Below, one piece after another: positions 1 through 7,012 of a stretch of DNA of 64,000 bases (its first letter is position 1; each line of letters opens with the position of its first letter). The notes below the pieces were generated by a model, which had not been told where the DNA came from, did not search any database, and saw only the letters and a program-made list of their open reading frames with translations. Made by a program: the position numbers and the translations under genes. The stretch covers positions 620,001-684,000 of the forward strand of contig OY970394.1 in NCBI GenBank assembly GCA_963720475.1, in the 5' to 3' direction. This DNA comes from G963720475 sp963720475. Its GTDB lineage: Bacteria; Actinomycetota; Thermoleophilia; Solirubrobacterales; Thermoleophilaceae.

Positions 1-870
1 CAGGAGCCGGTTGAACCTCTCGCCAATGTCGCCGTAGCGCTCGCGGCAGCGGGGCTCATCCTCACACGCGCGCGAGATGTTCCGGAACGCCTCGCCAGTC
101 GCCCGCCAGAGCAACCCGTAGCTTGCGATATCGGCCGGGACAAGTCCGTCAAGCACCACCGCCCGGATGTGCTGCGGGTACTTGCGTACGTAGGTCTGCG
201 CCAGCTGGGTGCCGTAGGAATGGCCGAACGCGTTCCAATCGCGGATCCCGAGCGCCTTGCGAAGATCGTCGAGGTCGGCCGCACTCTCGGTGGTGTTGTA
301 GGCGGCGAGGTCGGCTTTCGCTGCCAGCTCGCGACGGCATGTCCGCGTCGCCTGCGCGCGCAGGCGTTTGCGCCTCGTCACTGTCGAGGCCGAGCGCCAC
401 CGAGCTCGCGCGTTGAAGCGGTCGATCGCGAGGCATGTGAGCTCGGGCTGCGAGTGCAGGTTCCCTCGCTGCGACATCAGGATCAGGTCGCGGTCGGCGT
501 TCAGCTCGGCGGCCTCGACGAGCTCGCCCGCCTCTGAGACGGCGCTGCTTCCCGGCCCGCCATGGACGTAGACGATCGGGTCGGGCGCCGGCGTGGAGGA
601 CTTCGCCGGGATGATCGCCACGCCGTTGCGGATCGACCGGCTGTTGGACTTGCCGCGGTTCTCAGGCACCACGAGGACACCGCAGCGTGCCTGCTCGAGA
701 ACCTTCTGGACCTCCGGTGTGATCTTCTTCGTCGGGCATTTGCCGGGCTCGAACTTCGCTGCCCGCGGCTTGGGCTCGTGGTCATCGTCGTCGCCGCCGC
801 AGGCCGGCAGTGCGACGAGACAGGCCAGCAGCGTCCCTCCAGCGAGCGCCCTCCTCCAGCCACTCCGCAT
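1..870 (-). CDS. Alpha/beta hydrolase lipoprotein (TAP-like peptidase family), 3' end outside window
   Basis: 290 codons are visible and the gene runs off the left edge. The N-terminus is a lipoprotein signal with lipobox LPAC (Cys24) followed by GGDDDD, so the enzyme should be anchored on the outer face of the membrane. An HGGPG oxyanion loop lies at residues 103-107 and a GHSYG nucleophile elbow near residue 215; both are typical of secreted tripeptidyl/prolyl aminopeptidase-like hydrolases. The catalytic Asp/His and TAP-like C-terminal domain would lie outside the window. It is a clear paralog of the divergent gene at 934 (shared VVPENR, PAKS, TPAPDPIV and NTTESAADL/F blocks). ATG at 870 is chosen because the signal peptide starts there and a TAGCGT box sits 9 bp upstream. 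Substrate unknown. Confidence 0.85.
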   Translation of the reverse strand, partial: MRSGWRRALAGGTLLACLVALPACGGDDDDHEPKPRAAKFEPGKCPTKKITPEVQKVLEQARCGVLVVPENRGKSNSRSIRNGVAIIPAKSSTPAPDPIVYVHGGPGSSAVSEAGELVEAAELNADRDLILMSQRGNLHSQPELTCLAIDRFNARARWRSASTVTRRKRLRAQATRTCRRELAAKADLAAYNTTESAADLDDLRKALGIRDWNAFGHSYGTQLAQTYVRKYPQHIRAVVLDGLVPADIASYGLLWRATGEAFRNISRACEDEPRCRERYGDIGERFNRLL

Positions 871-879
871 CGTGGCGCG

Positions 880-924
880 ACGCTAACAGAAACCGGCGCC
901 GAGAAAGGGTTTTTTGACTAGGGT
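880..924. promoter_or_regulatory. Divergent promoter region between two paralogous hydrolases
   Basis: The 63-bp gap between the hydrolase starts holds a leftward TAGCGT (880-885) 9 bp before the ATG at 870 and a rightward TAGGGT (919-924) 9 bp before the GTG at 934. Both fit TAnnnT -10 boxes of leaderless or near-leaderless transcripts. No convincing -35 is seen. A T-run precedes the rightward box. Confidence 0.4.
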
Positions 925-933
925 AGGAACGCT

Positions 934-2442
934 GTGGAACGAGGGAGCGCGGCAATTGGGGTAGGGATTCTCGCCGCTGTCTTGGCAACATTCGTCGCGG
1001 CAACCTCCGCGAGCGCAGCGACGTTCGAGCCAGGCCCCTGTCCTTCGACGACGGAGCGGATCGAGCAGGCCCTGCGGGAGAACAACGCGCGCTGCGGATC
1101 CCTTGTCGTGCCCGAGAACCGCAGGAGAGGCACTGCCAAGACGATCCGGCTCGCGGTCGCGATCGTTCCTGCGAAATCGGCTACCCCTGCGCCGGACCCG
1201 ATCGTGTTCCTCTCCGGTGGTCCCGGCATCACCACCTGGACGCAGATCGCGGGCACGGCGAGAGTGGGCTTCAACCGCGAACGCGACGTCATCTTCATGG
1301 CGCAGCGCGGGACGCGGTTCAACTCACCCCAGCTGACTTGCCCTGAAATCGAGCGCTACAAGGTTCGCTCCGTCGCTCTCCGCTCCTATGCGAAATCGAC
1401 ACGCGACTTGTTCATCGCAGCGACGAGCAAGTGTCGTCAGCGCCTGGCTGGCCGCGGGATCGATCTCAGCGGCTACAACACGACCGAGAGCGCAGCCGAC
1501 TTCGCCGAGCTGCGCGTAGCCCTCGGGCTCGCGCGGTGGAACGTGTTCGGAGGCTCGTACGGCACCGATCTCGCCCTCGCCTACGTCCGCAACCACCCGC
1601 TGGGAATCCGCAGCGTCGCGATCGACTCGATCGTTCCGCCGAACGTAGCCGGCCTCGCCTGGACCTGGACCAACACTCAGGAGGGCATCGAGAACCTGTT
1701 CCGGGCCTGCCGTGCGCAGCGCGCCTGCAACAGGCGCTATCCCCGACTCGGCGTGACGTTCAACGCCCTCGTGCGGAAGCTCGAAGCCGACCCTGTGACG
1801 ACACCTGTCAAGACGGAGGACGGGGACCGGGTGAGCGTGCTGCTGGACGGTGCCGCATTGCTCACCTGGATCACGGACGCGACAACATCGGAGCCGGCGC
1901 GAGTCCCCGCCCTGATCGACGCGGTCGCGCGCGGTCGCCCGGAGGAGGTCGCCGAGGCGCACGAGGCGGCCGCCCACGACGACGTGGCGTACGGAATGTC
2001 CAACAGCGTGCTCTGCAGCGAATGGGTGCCCTTCGAGCGCAAAGCGAAGGTGCTCGCGCAGGGACGGCGCAGCTTCCCGGGCTTTCCCGACTCCGTGCTC
2101 GCGGAGGCGCCGGGCCTGTCGTTTCTGACAGAGGGTTGCGGCGTCTGGAACGTGCGCAAGGCGCCCGAGTCGGCCCGCAGCTTCCCGCGCAGCAAACTCC
2201 CGGCGCTGGTACTCGGGGGCACGTTCGATGCGCTCACCGGGGCGCGCTGGGCCAGGTATGCCGCCGGGCGACTGCGAAACGCAACTTTGGCCGTGGTCCC
2301 GGGGGTCGGCCACGGCGGGCTCTTCAAGGGAGGGACCTGTCCGCAGGCCATCTTCGCCGCGTTCCTGTCAAACCCAAACGCGCGGCCCGACGCCTCCTGC
2401 CTCGACAAGATCAAGGTGCCCCCGTTCGAGGTTGCAAGGTGA
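934..2442 (+). CDS. Secreted alpha/beta hydrolase, TAP-like C-terminal domain
   Basis: 502 aa with a cleavable signal peptide of about 28 residues (ends SASA). SGGPG at 94-98 takes the place of the usual HGGPG oxyanion loop, the nucleophile elbow GGSYG is at 206-210 (Ser208), and the C-terminal part has LGGTFDALT (acid residue) and GVGHGG (catalytic His), as in TAP-like proteins (tripeptidyl aminopeptidase relatives of Streptomyces). Expected to cleave short peptides or esters outside the cell; the exact substrate cannot be read. Unlike its divergent paralog it has no lipobox and should be released or wall-associated. GTG at 934 is the only start that places the signal peptide at the N-terminus. 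Confidence 0.85.
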   Translation: MERGSAAIGVGILAAVLATFVAATSASAATFEPGPCPSTTERIEQALRENNARCGSLVVPENRRRGTAKTIRLAVAIVPAKSATPAPDPIVFLSGGPGITTWTQIAGTARVGFNRERDVIFMAQRGTRFNSPQLTCPEIERYKVRSVALRSYAKSTRDLFIAATSKCRQRLAGRGIDLSGYNTTESAADFAELRVALGLARWNVFGGSYGTDLALAYVRNHPLGIRSVAIDSIVPPNVAGLAWTWTNTQEGIENLFRACRAQRACNRRYPRLGVTFNALVRKLEADPVTTPVKTEDGDRVSVLLDGAALLTWITDATTSEPARVPALIDAVARGRPEEVAEAHEAAAHDDVAYGMSNSVLCSEWVPFERKAKVLAQGRRSFPGFPDSVLAEAPGLSFLTEGCGVWNVRKAPESARSFPRSKLPALVLGGTFDALTGARWARYAAGRLRNATLAVVPGVGHGGLFKGGTCPQAIFAAFLSNPNARPDASCLDKIKVPPFEVAR

Positions 2443-2474
2443 GCGCCGGCGGTAATAGGGTTGGACCCGGTTTG

Positions 2475-3989
2475 ATGCGACGGGCTGGCTTGCTCCTCTC
2501 GTTGATGGCGGTCGCGTCAGTGCTCGCCTTGTCCTTCCCCGCGACCGGCTCCGCGATGAAGAACCTCTCGAGCGACCGCGGCGAAGCGGACCCCTGTGCG
2601 GCCGTGGACCAGAACGACCTCGACCGCGGCGGCACCTTCATCAAGCGCAACACGACCAAGGGTCCAAGCGATCCGAAGAAGCCGGTGAACGTCATGGTGG
2701 TGTGCTCGCCGCTAGATACCCACCCCTTTGGCACGCTGCTGGTAGACGACTGGCTCCGCCAACGGAACAACTGGTCGCGGGACCAGGGATTGGGGTCGGC
2801 TTTCACCGGAGACAAGCCGGTGTTGCCCAACCCCGGCGACAACTACAAGTGGCGGAACACGACCGGTTTCCCCTACATCCACGGCGATGTCGCCGCGGCG
2901 CTGCGGCTGTCCCAGATGCAGGCGAGCGAAGCCGTCAAGAACGCCTTGATCGCCGCGGGCGTAGCAATCACATCGTCGCTCGCCATCTCGGCCATCATCT
3001 GCGCCACGGGCGGGATCCCGACGCTCGGAATCCTGTGCGCGACCATCCCTGTGGCGCTCGGCGCGGCGGCGGTGGAAGCGGTAACCGCCGCACTCGGCGC
3101 TGTAATCAAGGAGTTCGTCGCCGCGCAGATCAACCGCATAAAGGCGATGAACGACGCCGACTGGTTCGTGTGGAGCAACACGATCGTGTTCTGGAACACG
3201 TTCGGCTCGATGACCGATACGGCGATCAACCCCTCGCTCACCGACGCCAACGCCAACCCGTTCCACACTGACCGTGTGCGCGTCGGGGTCCAGTTCTCGA
3301 ATGTCCCGGTCGGCCAGGGGCCCGAGTTCTTCTCTGCGAAGGAGAACGGTGGCGACTCCAGCGCGCAGGGCGCGCAGAGCGACACGCGGCGAAACGACGA
3401 CTTCGCGAAGCAGATCCTTGGCCTCAACTTCAACACCGACGATCAAGGCTTCAACAGAACCGGGCGCCATCGCGTCCGGACCGGCAACTCGAAGTCGAAC
3501 GTGCTCAGGGGCGGCTCCGGGGACGACACGCTCAATGGCCATGGCGGGCGTGACAGGCTTCTCGGCGCTGCCGGCACCGACATGTTGGACGGAGGCCAGG
3601 GCGAGGACAGCCTTGGCGGGAGCCGCGGGAAGGACACGCTCTACGCCGGCGCCGGCAACGACACCGCGAGCGGCGGCCAAGGTCAGGACATCCTTGATGG
3701 CGGGCTCGGCAACGACACGCTCGACGGCGGCCCTGGCTCGGACTGGCTGATCGACTACAAGGGCGCGACGAGCGTCCATACCGGCGCCACTGCCGGTGGT
3801 AAGGACAAAGGCTCCGGTCGCGACTTCGTCAACGTGCGCGATGGCGAGGCGAACGACGTGGTGACGTGCGGCCCGCGCCGGGCGGAGGTGGTCGTCGATT
3901 CCGGGGACCGGGTCCGGGGAAGCTGCACAAAGGTGACCCGCAGCGGCAAGCTGCTGACGGTCCCGAAGAACCCGCCGAAGAAGCGCTAG
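2475..3989 (+). CDS. Secreted protein with C-terminal RTX-like (hemolysin-type) Ca-binding repeats
   Basis: 504 aa from the ATG at 2475; reading could extend upstream in frame but only by running through the hydrolase gene in another frame. Signal peptide about residues 1-26 (ends TGSA). The N-terminal domain is not recognised; its middle (about 155-220) is a long Ala/Ile/Val-rich hydrophobic stretch that could be two membrane-inserting helices. Residues about 340-430 are degenerate GGxGxDxLx nonapeptides (GGSGDDTLN, GGLGNDTLD and others), which fold into a calcium-binding parallel beta-roll. A basic tail follows. It lies 32 bp after the hydrolase on the same strand and may share its transcript. 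Not assignable to a toxin or protease class: no zincin or lipase motif is visible. Confidence 0.75.
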   Translation: MRRAGLLLSLMAVASVLALSFPATGSAMKNLSSDRGEADPCAAVDQNDLDRGGTFIKRNTTKGPSDPKKPVNVMVVCSPLDTHPFGTLLVDDWLRQRNNWSRDQGLGSAFTGDKPVLPNPGDNYKWRNTTGFPYIHGDVAAALRLSQMQASEAVKNALIAAGVAITSSLAISAIICATGGIPTLGILCATIPVALGAAAVEAVTAALGAVIKEFVAAQINRIKAMNDADWFVWSNTIVFWNTFGSMTDTAINPSLTDANANPFHTDRVRVGVQFSNVPVGQGPEFFSAKENGGDSSAQGAQSDTRRNDDFAKQILGLNFNTDDQGFNRTGRHRVRTGNSKSNVLRGGSGDDTLNGHGGRDRLLGAAGTDMLDGGQGEDSLGGSRGKDTLYAGAGNDTASGGQGQDILDGGLGNDTLDGGPGSDWLIDYKGATSVHTGATAGGKDKGSGRDFVNVRDGEANDVVTCGPRRAEVVVDSGDRVRGSCTKVTRSGKLLTVPKNPPKKR

Positions 3990-3991
3990 CG

Positions 3992-4012
3992 GACGACCCT
4001 GTCTCGGTCGTC
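3992..4012. terminator. Weak hairpin between convergent genes
   Basis: Inverted repeat GACGACC / GGTCGTC (7 bp, 7-nt loop) between the stop at 3989 and the ridA stop at 4011-4013. There is no T-tract on either strand, so intrinsic termination would be weak. Confidence 0.3.
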
Positions 4013-4406
4013 ACAACGCGACGATCGCGTCGATCTCGACCAGCGCCCCGCGCGGGAGGCCCGCGACCTCAACGGCGACCCGCGCGGGCGGGTCGCCGCC
4101 CGTGAAGAAGCCGGCGTAGGCCTTGTTGACCGTCTCCCAGTCGCCGGCGAGGTCGGTCAGGTACAGCGTCACTCTCGCGGCATCGCGCAGCGCTCCCCCG
4201 GCCGCTTCGCACACGGCTTCCAGGTTCGCCAGGCAGCGACGCGCCTGCGCCGCGGCGTCGCCCTCGCCCACCAGCGCGCCGCCCGCCGGGTCGAGCGGTA
4301 TCTGCCCGGCGCAGAAGAGAAGGCCGCCCGCGACGACTCCCTGCGAGTACGGGCCGATCGCCGCCGGGGCGGCGTCCGTCGAGATCGTCCGCCTGCTCGG
4401 GGCCAT
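4011..4406 (-). CDS. ridA: RidA family enamine/imine deaminase
   Basis: 131 aa, the normal length for the YjgF/YER057c/UK114 family. Signature blocks are present: AIGPYSQG near the N-terminus, CAGQIPLDP, and PPARVAVEV with the conserved Arg (about 109) that binds the substrate carboxylate. RidA trimers hydrolyse reactive 2-aminoacrylate-type imines released by PLP enzymes. The ATG at 4406 fits the family N-terminus; extension further upstream would run antisense through the Crp gene. It is divergent from the Crp/Fnr regulator with a 22-bp gap containing one shared promoter element. Confidence 0.9.
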   Translation of the reverse strand: MAPSRRTISTDAAPAAIGPYSQGVVAGGLLFCAGQIPLDPAGGALVGEGDAAAQARRCLANLEAVCEAAGGALRDAARVTLYLTDLAGDWETVNKAYAGFFTGGDPPARVAVEVAGLPRGALVEIDAIVAL

Positions 4407-4415
4407 TTCATCTGT

Positions 4416-4422
4416 GATTATC
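4416..4422. promoter_or_regulatory. Shared bidirectional -10 element, ridA / Crp regulator
   Basis: Within the 22-bp gap the heptamer GATTATC reads GATTAT on the plus strand (7 bp before ATG 4429) and GATAAT on the minus strand (10 bp before ATG 4406). Neither gene has room for a Shine-Dalgarno sequence, so both mRNAs are probably leaderless or nearly so. Confidence 0.5.
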
Positions 4423-4428
4423 CGCCGT

Positions 4429-5118
4429 ATGGCGACCGATGAGGAGACGGCCGCACTGCTCGCCAGGGCCCCGCTGTTCGCGGGCCTGACGAAGGAGGAG
4501 CTCGAGCGCATCGCCGAGGTCTCTGTCCCGCGCTCGTACGAGACCGGCCAGGTGATCTTCCGCGAGGGCGACAGCGGCGACACCTGCTTCGTCGTCCGCA
4601 GCGGCGGCGTGCGGGTGACGAAGACGCACTCCGACGGCCGCGTGATCACCCTCGCCCAGGTCACATCGCCGCAGATGTTCGGCGAACTCGCGATGTTCGA
4701 GGGCGAGACACGCTCAGCGAGCGTCGAGGCGATCGAGGAGACCACTGCGATCGCGATCCTCGCCGGCGACATGCGCCGGATCCTCAGCGAGCACCCCGGC
4801 ATCGCGGCGAAGATGTGCGTCGAGCTCGCCGACCGCCTGCGCGCCGCGAACGAGCGGATAACGCGCCAGTCGTTCCAGACCGTCGCGGGACGTGTGGCGA
4901 CCGTCCTGCTCGGACTCGTCGGGCCCGAGCACGCCGCTGCGTTCGAGGTCGAGGTGCTGATCCCGATGACCCAGACCGAGATCGCCCAGCTGGCGGGGGC
5001 TTCGCGCGAGAGCGCCAGCCGCTTCCTCGCGAAGCTGGAGCGTGCCGGCATCGTTTCGACCGGCCGCGGGAAGGTGATCGTGCGTGAGCCCGCGGCGCTC
5101 CGCAACTACATCTACTGA
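4429..5118 (+). CDS. Crp/Fnr family transcriptional regulator
   Basis: 229 aa. Residues about 12-130 form a cyclic-nucleotide-binding beta-roll, with the phosphate-cassette block FGELAMFEGETRSAS retaining the Glu and Arg that contact cAMP in CRP. A long connecting helix follows, and the C-terminal winged helix has the HTH TQTEIAQLAGASRESASRFL (about 180-200). No Fnr-type N-terminal cysteines, so it is not an oxygen-sensing Fe-S Fnr. Probably a cAMP-type global regulator like mycobacterial CRP; the ligand is inferred. Its start lies 7 bp from the shared -10 box and its end overlaps the start of pcm by 35 bp, suggesting co-transcription. Confidence 0.85.
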   Translation: MATDEETAALLARAPLFAGLTKEELERIAEVSVPRSYETGQVIFREGDSGDTCFVVRSGGVRVTKTHSDGRVITLAQVTSPQMFGELAMFEGETRSASVEAIEETTAIAILAGDMRRILSEHPGIAAKMCVELADRLRAANERITRQSFQTVAGRVATVLLGLVGPEHAAAFEVEVLIPMTQTEIAQLAGASRESASRFLAKLERAGIVSTGRGKVIVREPAALRNYIY

Positions 5119-5755
5119 GCGCGACCGCTTCTCCCGCGCGCGCGAGCGGATGGTCGAGCGCCAGCTCCAGCGGCGCGGGATCCACGACGACAGGGTGCTC
5201 AAGGCGATGGCCGAGCTCCCGCGCGAGCTGTTCCTGCCCGACAGGGCTCGCGCGCGGGCCTATCGCGACAGCGCCGTGCGGATCGCCAACGGTCAGACGA
5301 TGTCGCAGCCGTGGATCGTCGCCTATATGACTCAGATGCTCGAGCTCCGCGGCGACGAGCTGGTGCTCGAGGTCGGCACCGGCTCCGGCTACGGAGCGGC
5401 CGTGCTCTCCCGCTGCGCGCATGAGGTGATCACGGTCGAACGCCACCCGGAGCTCGCGGACCAGGCCGGCGTCGCGCTCGCCGCTGCCGGCTGTGACAAC
5501 GTCGAGGTTCGCATCGGCGACGGTAGCGCCGGCGCCGCGGACCGGGCGCCCTTCGGGGGGATCTCGGTAACCGCGACGGCCGACGAAGATCCACCGCCGG
5601 CCCTGACGGCGCAGCTGGCGCCCGGGGCAGCGCTCGTCTGTCCGCTGCGGCGGAGACGCGACGAGCGGCTCGTGCGGATCCGCGACGGAGTCGAGGAGGC
5701 TCTCGTCGGGGTTCGCTTCGTCGATCTCGTCGGCGGGAAGGACGACGCGGCGTGA
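5084..5755 (+). CDS. pcm: Protein-L-isoaspartate O-methyltransferase
   Basis: 223 aa. Repairs isoaspartyl residues in aged proteins with S-adenosylmethionine. Diagnostic blocks: ARERMVERQL near the N-terminus, ANGQTMSQPWIVAYMTQ (substrate/SAM lip), and motif I VLEVGTGSGYGAAVL. The GTG at 5084 keeps the conserved RxRMVexQL start; an internal ATG at 5150 would cut just inside it. Overlaps the regulator gene upstream by 35 bp and ends in a GTGA overlap with the Nudix gene, so crp-pcm-nudix look like one operon. Slightly shorter at the C-terminus than many bacterial PCMTs but with a complete methyltransferase fold. Confidence 0.9.
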   Translation: MSPRRSATTSTERDRFSRARERMVERQLQRRGIHDDRVLKAMAELPRELFLPDRARARAYRDSAVRIANGQTMSQPWIVAYMTQMLELRGDELVLEVGTGSGYGAAVLSRCAHEVITVERHPELADQAGVALAAAGCDNVEVRIGDGSAGAADRAPFGGISVTATADEDPPPALTAQLAPGAALVCPLRRRRDERLVRIRDGVEEALVGVRFVDLVGGKDDAA

Positions 5756-6180
5756 AACGCGAGTACTCCGCCGGCGGTCTGGTCATACGCCGCTTCCACG
5801 GCCGGCCGTTCTTCGCGGCGATCCGGCCACGGAAGAACGAAGGCGTGCTGGCCCTGCCGAAGGGCCACCCGGACGAGGGCGAGAGCGCGGAGGACGCGGC
5901 GGCGCGAGAGGTCCGCGAGGAGACCGGCCTCGATGCCGAGCTCGTCGAGAAGCTCGGCGACGTGCGCTACTTCTACATGACCCGAAAACGCAACCGGGTC
6001 TTCAAGATCGTCAGCTTCTATCTCTTCCGCTACCGCTCGGGCAGCGTGCGCGATCACGACCACGAGGTCGAGTCCGCAGAGTGGGTCCCGCTCGCCGACG
6101 CCGAGCGCCTGCTGAGCTACGACGGCGAGCGCGAGATCGCGGCAAAGGCGCGCGCCCGCCTGGACGAAGCCGCCCGATAG
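5752..6180 (+). CDS. Nudix hydrolase
   Basis: 142 aa with a perfect Nudix box at residues 38-60 (G-x5-E-x7-REVREETGL), the metal-binding loop-helix that hydrolyses nucleoside diphosphates linked to another group. The N-terminal SAGGLVIRR and the KGHPDEGE context resemble the diadenosine-polyphosphate / MutT-like group, but substrate cannot be set from sequence. GTG start at 5752 overlaps the pcm stop (GTGA), a sign of translational coupling. Confidence 0.88.
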   Translation: MKREYSAGGLVIRRFHGRPFFAAIRPRKNEGVLALPKGHPDEGESAEDAAAREVREETGLDAELVEKLGDVRYFYMTRKRNRVFKIVSFYLFRYRSGSVRDHDHEVESAEWVPLADAERLLSYDGEREIAAKARARLDEAAR

Positions 6181-6183
6181 GCT
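6178..6183 (+). promoter_or_regulatory. TAGGCT -10-like box before the ASCH gene
   Basis: TAGGCT includes the Nudix stop codon and lies 8 bp before the ATG at 6192, the spacing seen before many starts in this window. Suggests a leaderless transcript. Confidence 0.35.
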
Positions 6184-6191
6184 GCCGCGGG

Positions 6192-6591
6192 ATGTTCGTG
6201 CTCAACTTCTATTCGCCGGTCTTCGTCGACCAGCTGCGTCGCGGGCGAAAGACCGCGACGATCCGCCTCGGCGACAAGAGCGCCAAATACCGCAAGGGCG
6301 AGGTCGTGATGGTCACCGTCGGTTTCCAGCACTCGCCCCGGGAAAAGATCTTCGAGGCCGTGATCGACGCCGTCGAGGTCAAGAAGCGTCAAGGAGCTCT
6401 CGCCGCGCGACATCGAGCACGACAACCCGGAGTTCCGCCGCACCGACGAGACCACCCACTTCCTCGAGCAGATCTACGGTCGCGAGGTGAGCGAGGACGA
6501 CGTCGTCACGGTCGTGCACTTCTCCGAGATCTCGGAGCGCCCGGCCGACATCACCGAGCGCCTGCGGCCCGAGGCCCCCTCGCAGAACTAG
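6192..6591 (+). pseudogene. ASCH domain protein, interrupted by a frameshift
   Basis: The first 65 codons (to about 6386) read as an ASCH domain (FVDQLRRGRKTATIRLGD, KYRKGEVVMVTVG), a PUA-like RNA-binding fold. The frame then goes off, while a second frame from about 6388 continues with sensible sequence (VKELSPRDIEHDNPEFRR, then FLEQIYGREVSEDDVVTVV) to a TAG at 6589-6591. Removing one base, or adding two, near 6387 would give a protein of about 132 aa, the usual size. Codon usage stays G/C-ending on both sides, so the lesion is recent, a sequencing error, or a slippage site (AAGAAGCGTCAAGGAG). Positioned between the Nudix gene and groES. Confidence 0.7.
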
Positions 6592-6620
6592 CGTTACGAA
6601 GCGGTAAACGCGGTGACGTT

Positions 6621-6647
6621 TTGGCACTCTCCTTGCTAGAGTGCCAA
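6621..6647 (+). promoter_or_regulatory. CIRCE-type operator upstream of groES-groEL (HrcA binding site)
   Basis: Perfect inverted repeat TTGGCACTC-N9-GAGTGCCAA. The family consensus is TTAGCACTC-N9-GAGTGCTAA, so this is a symmetric variant with one compensated change per arm. It lies 39 bp before the groES start, the expected place for HrcA repression relieved by heat stress. A possible -10 (TAGAGT, 6637-6642) overlaps the right arm. Confidence 0.9.
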
Positions 6648-6685
6648 GCCCTAAACCGGTACCAGCAAGACGGAGGTTCCTACGA

Positions 6686-6976
6686 ATGAAGCTCAAGCCT
6701 CTCGGCGATCGGCTGATCGTCGAGGCACTCGAGGAGGAGGAGACGACCGCCAGCGGCATCGTCCTTCCGGATACGGCCAAGGAGAAGCCGCAGCGCGGCA
6801 AGGTCGTCGCCGTCGGCGACGGCAAGATCTCCGAGGACACCGGAAAGCGCGTTCCGCTCGATGTTTCGGAGGGCGACGAGGTCCTCTACTCCAAGTACGG
6901 CGGCACCGAGATCACGATCGACGGCGATGACCTGCTCGTCCTGCGCGAGTCGGATGTCCTCGCCAAGGTCGCCTAA
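6686..6976 (+). CDS. groS: Co-chaperonin GroES (Hsp10)
   Basis: 96 aa, full family length. Begins KLKPLGDRLIVE and has the mobile loop around residues 17-34 (EETTASGIVLPDTAKEKPQ) and the roof/dome block SKYGGTEI. Heptameric lid of the GroEL folding chamber in the cytosol. Strong Shine-Dalgarno GGAGG at 6672-6676 fixes the ATG at 6686; an earlier in-frame ATG at 6641 would lie inside the CIRCE element and is rejected. First gene of the CIRCE-controlled operon; groEL follows 36 bp later. Confidence 0.98.
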   Translation: MKLKPLGDRLIVEALEEEETTASGIVLPDTAKEKPQRGKVVAVGDGKISEDTGKRVPLDVSEGDEVLYSKYGGTEITIDGDDLLVLRESDVLAKVA

Positions 6977-7012
6977 GCACCCAGAAAGACTGAAAGAGAG
7001 GATCTAGAAACC

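Noticed and set aside
1431..2474. In-frame upstream extension of the RTX-like protein
   Set aside because: Arg-rich low-information sequence overlapping the hydrolase gene in another frame; the signal peptide starts at 2475.
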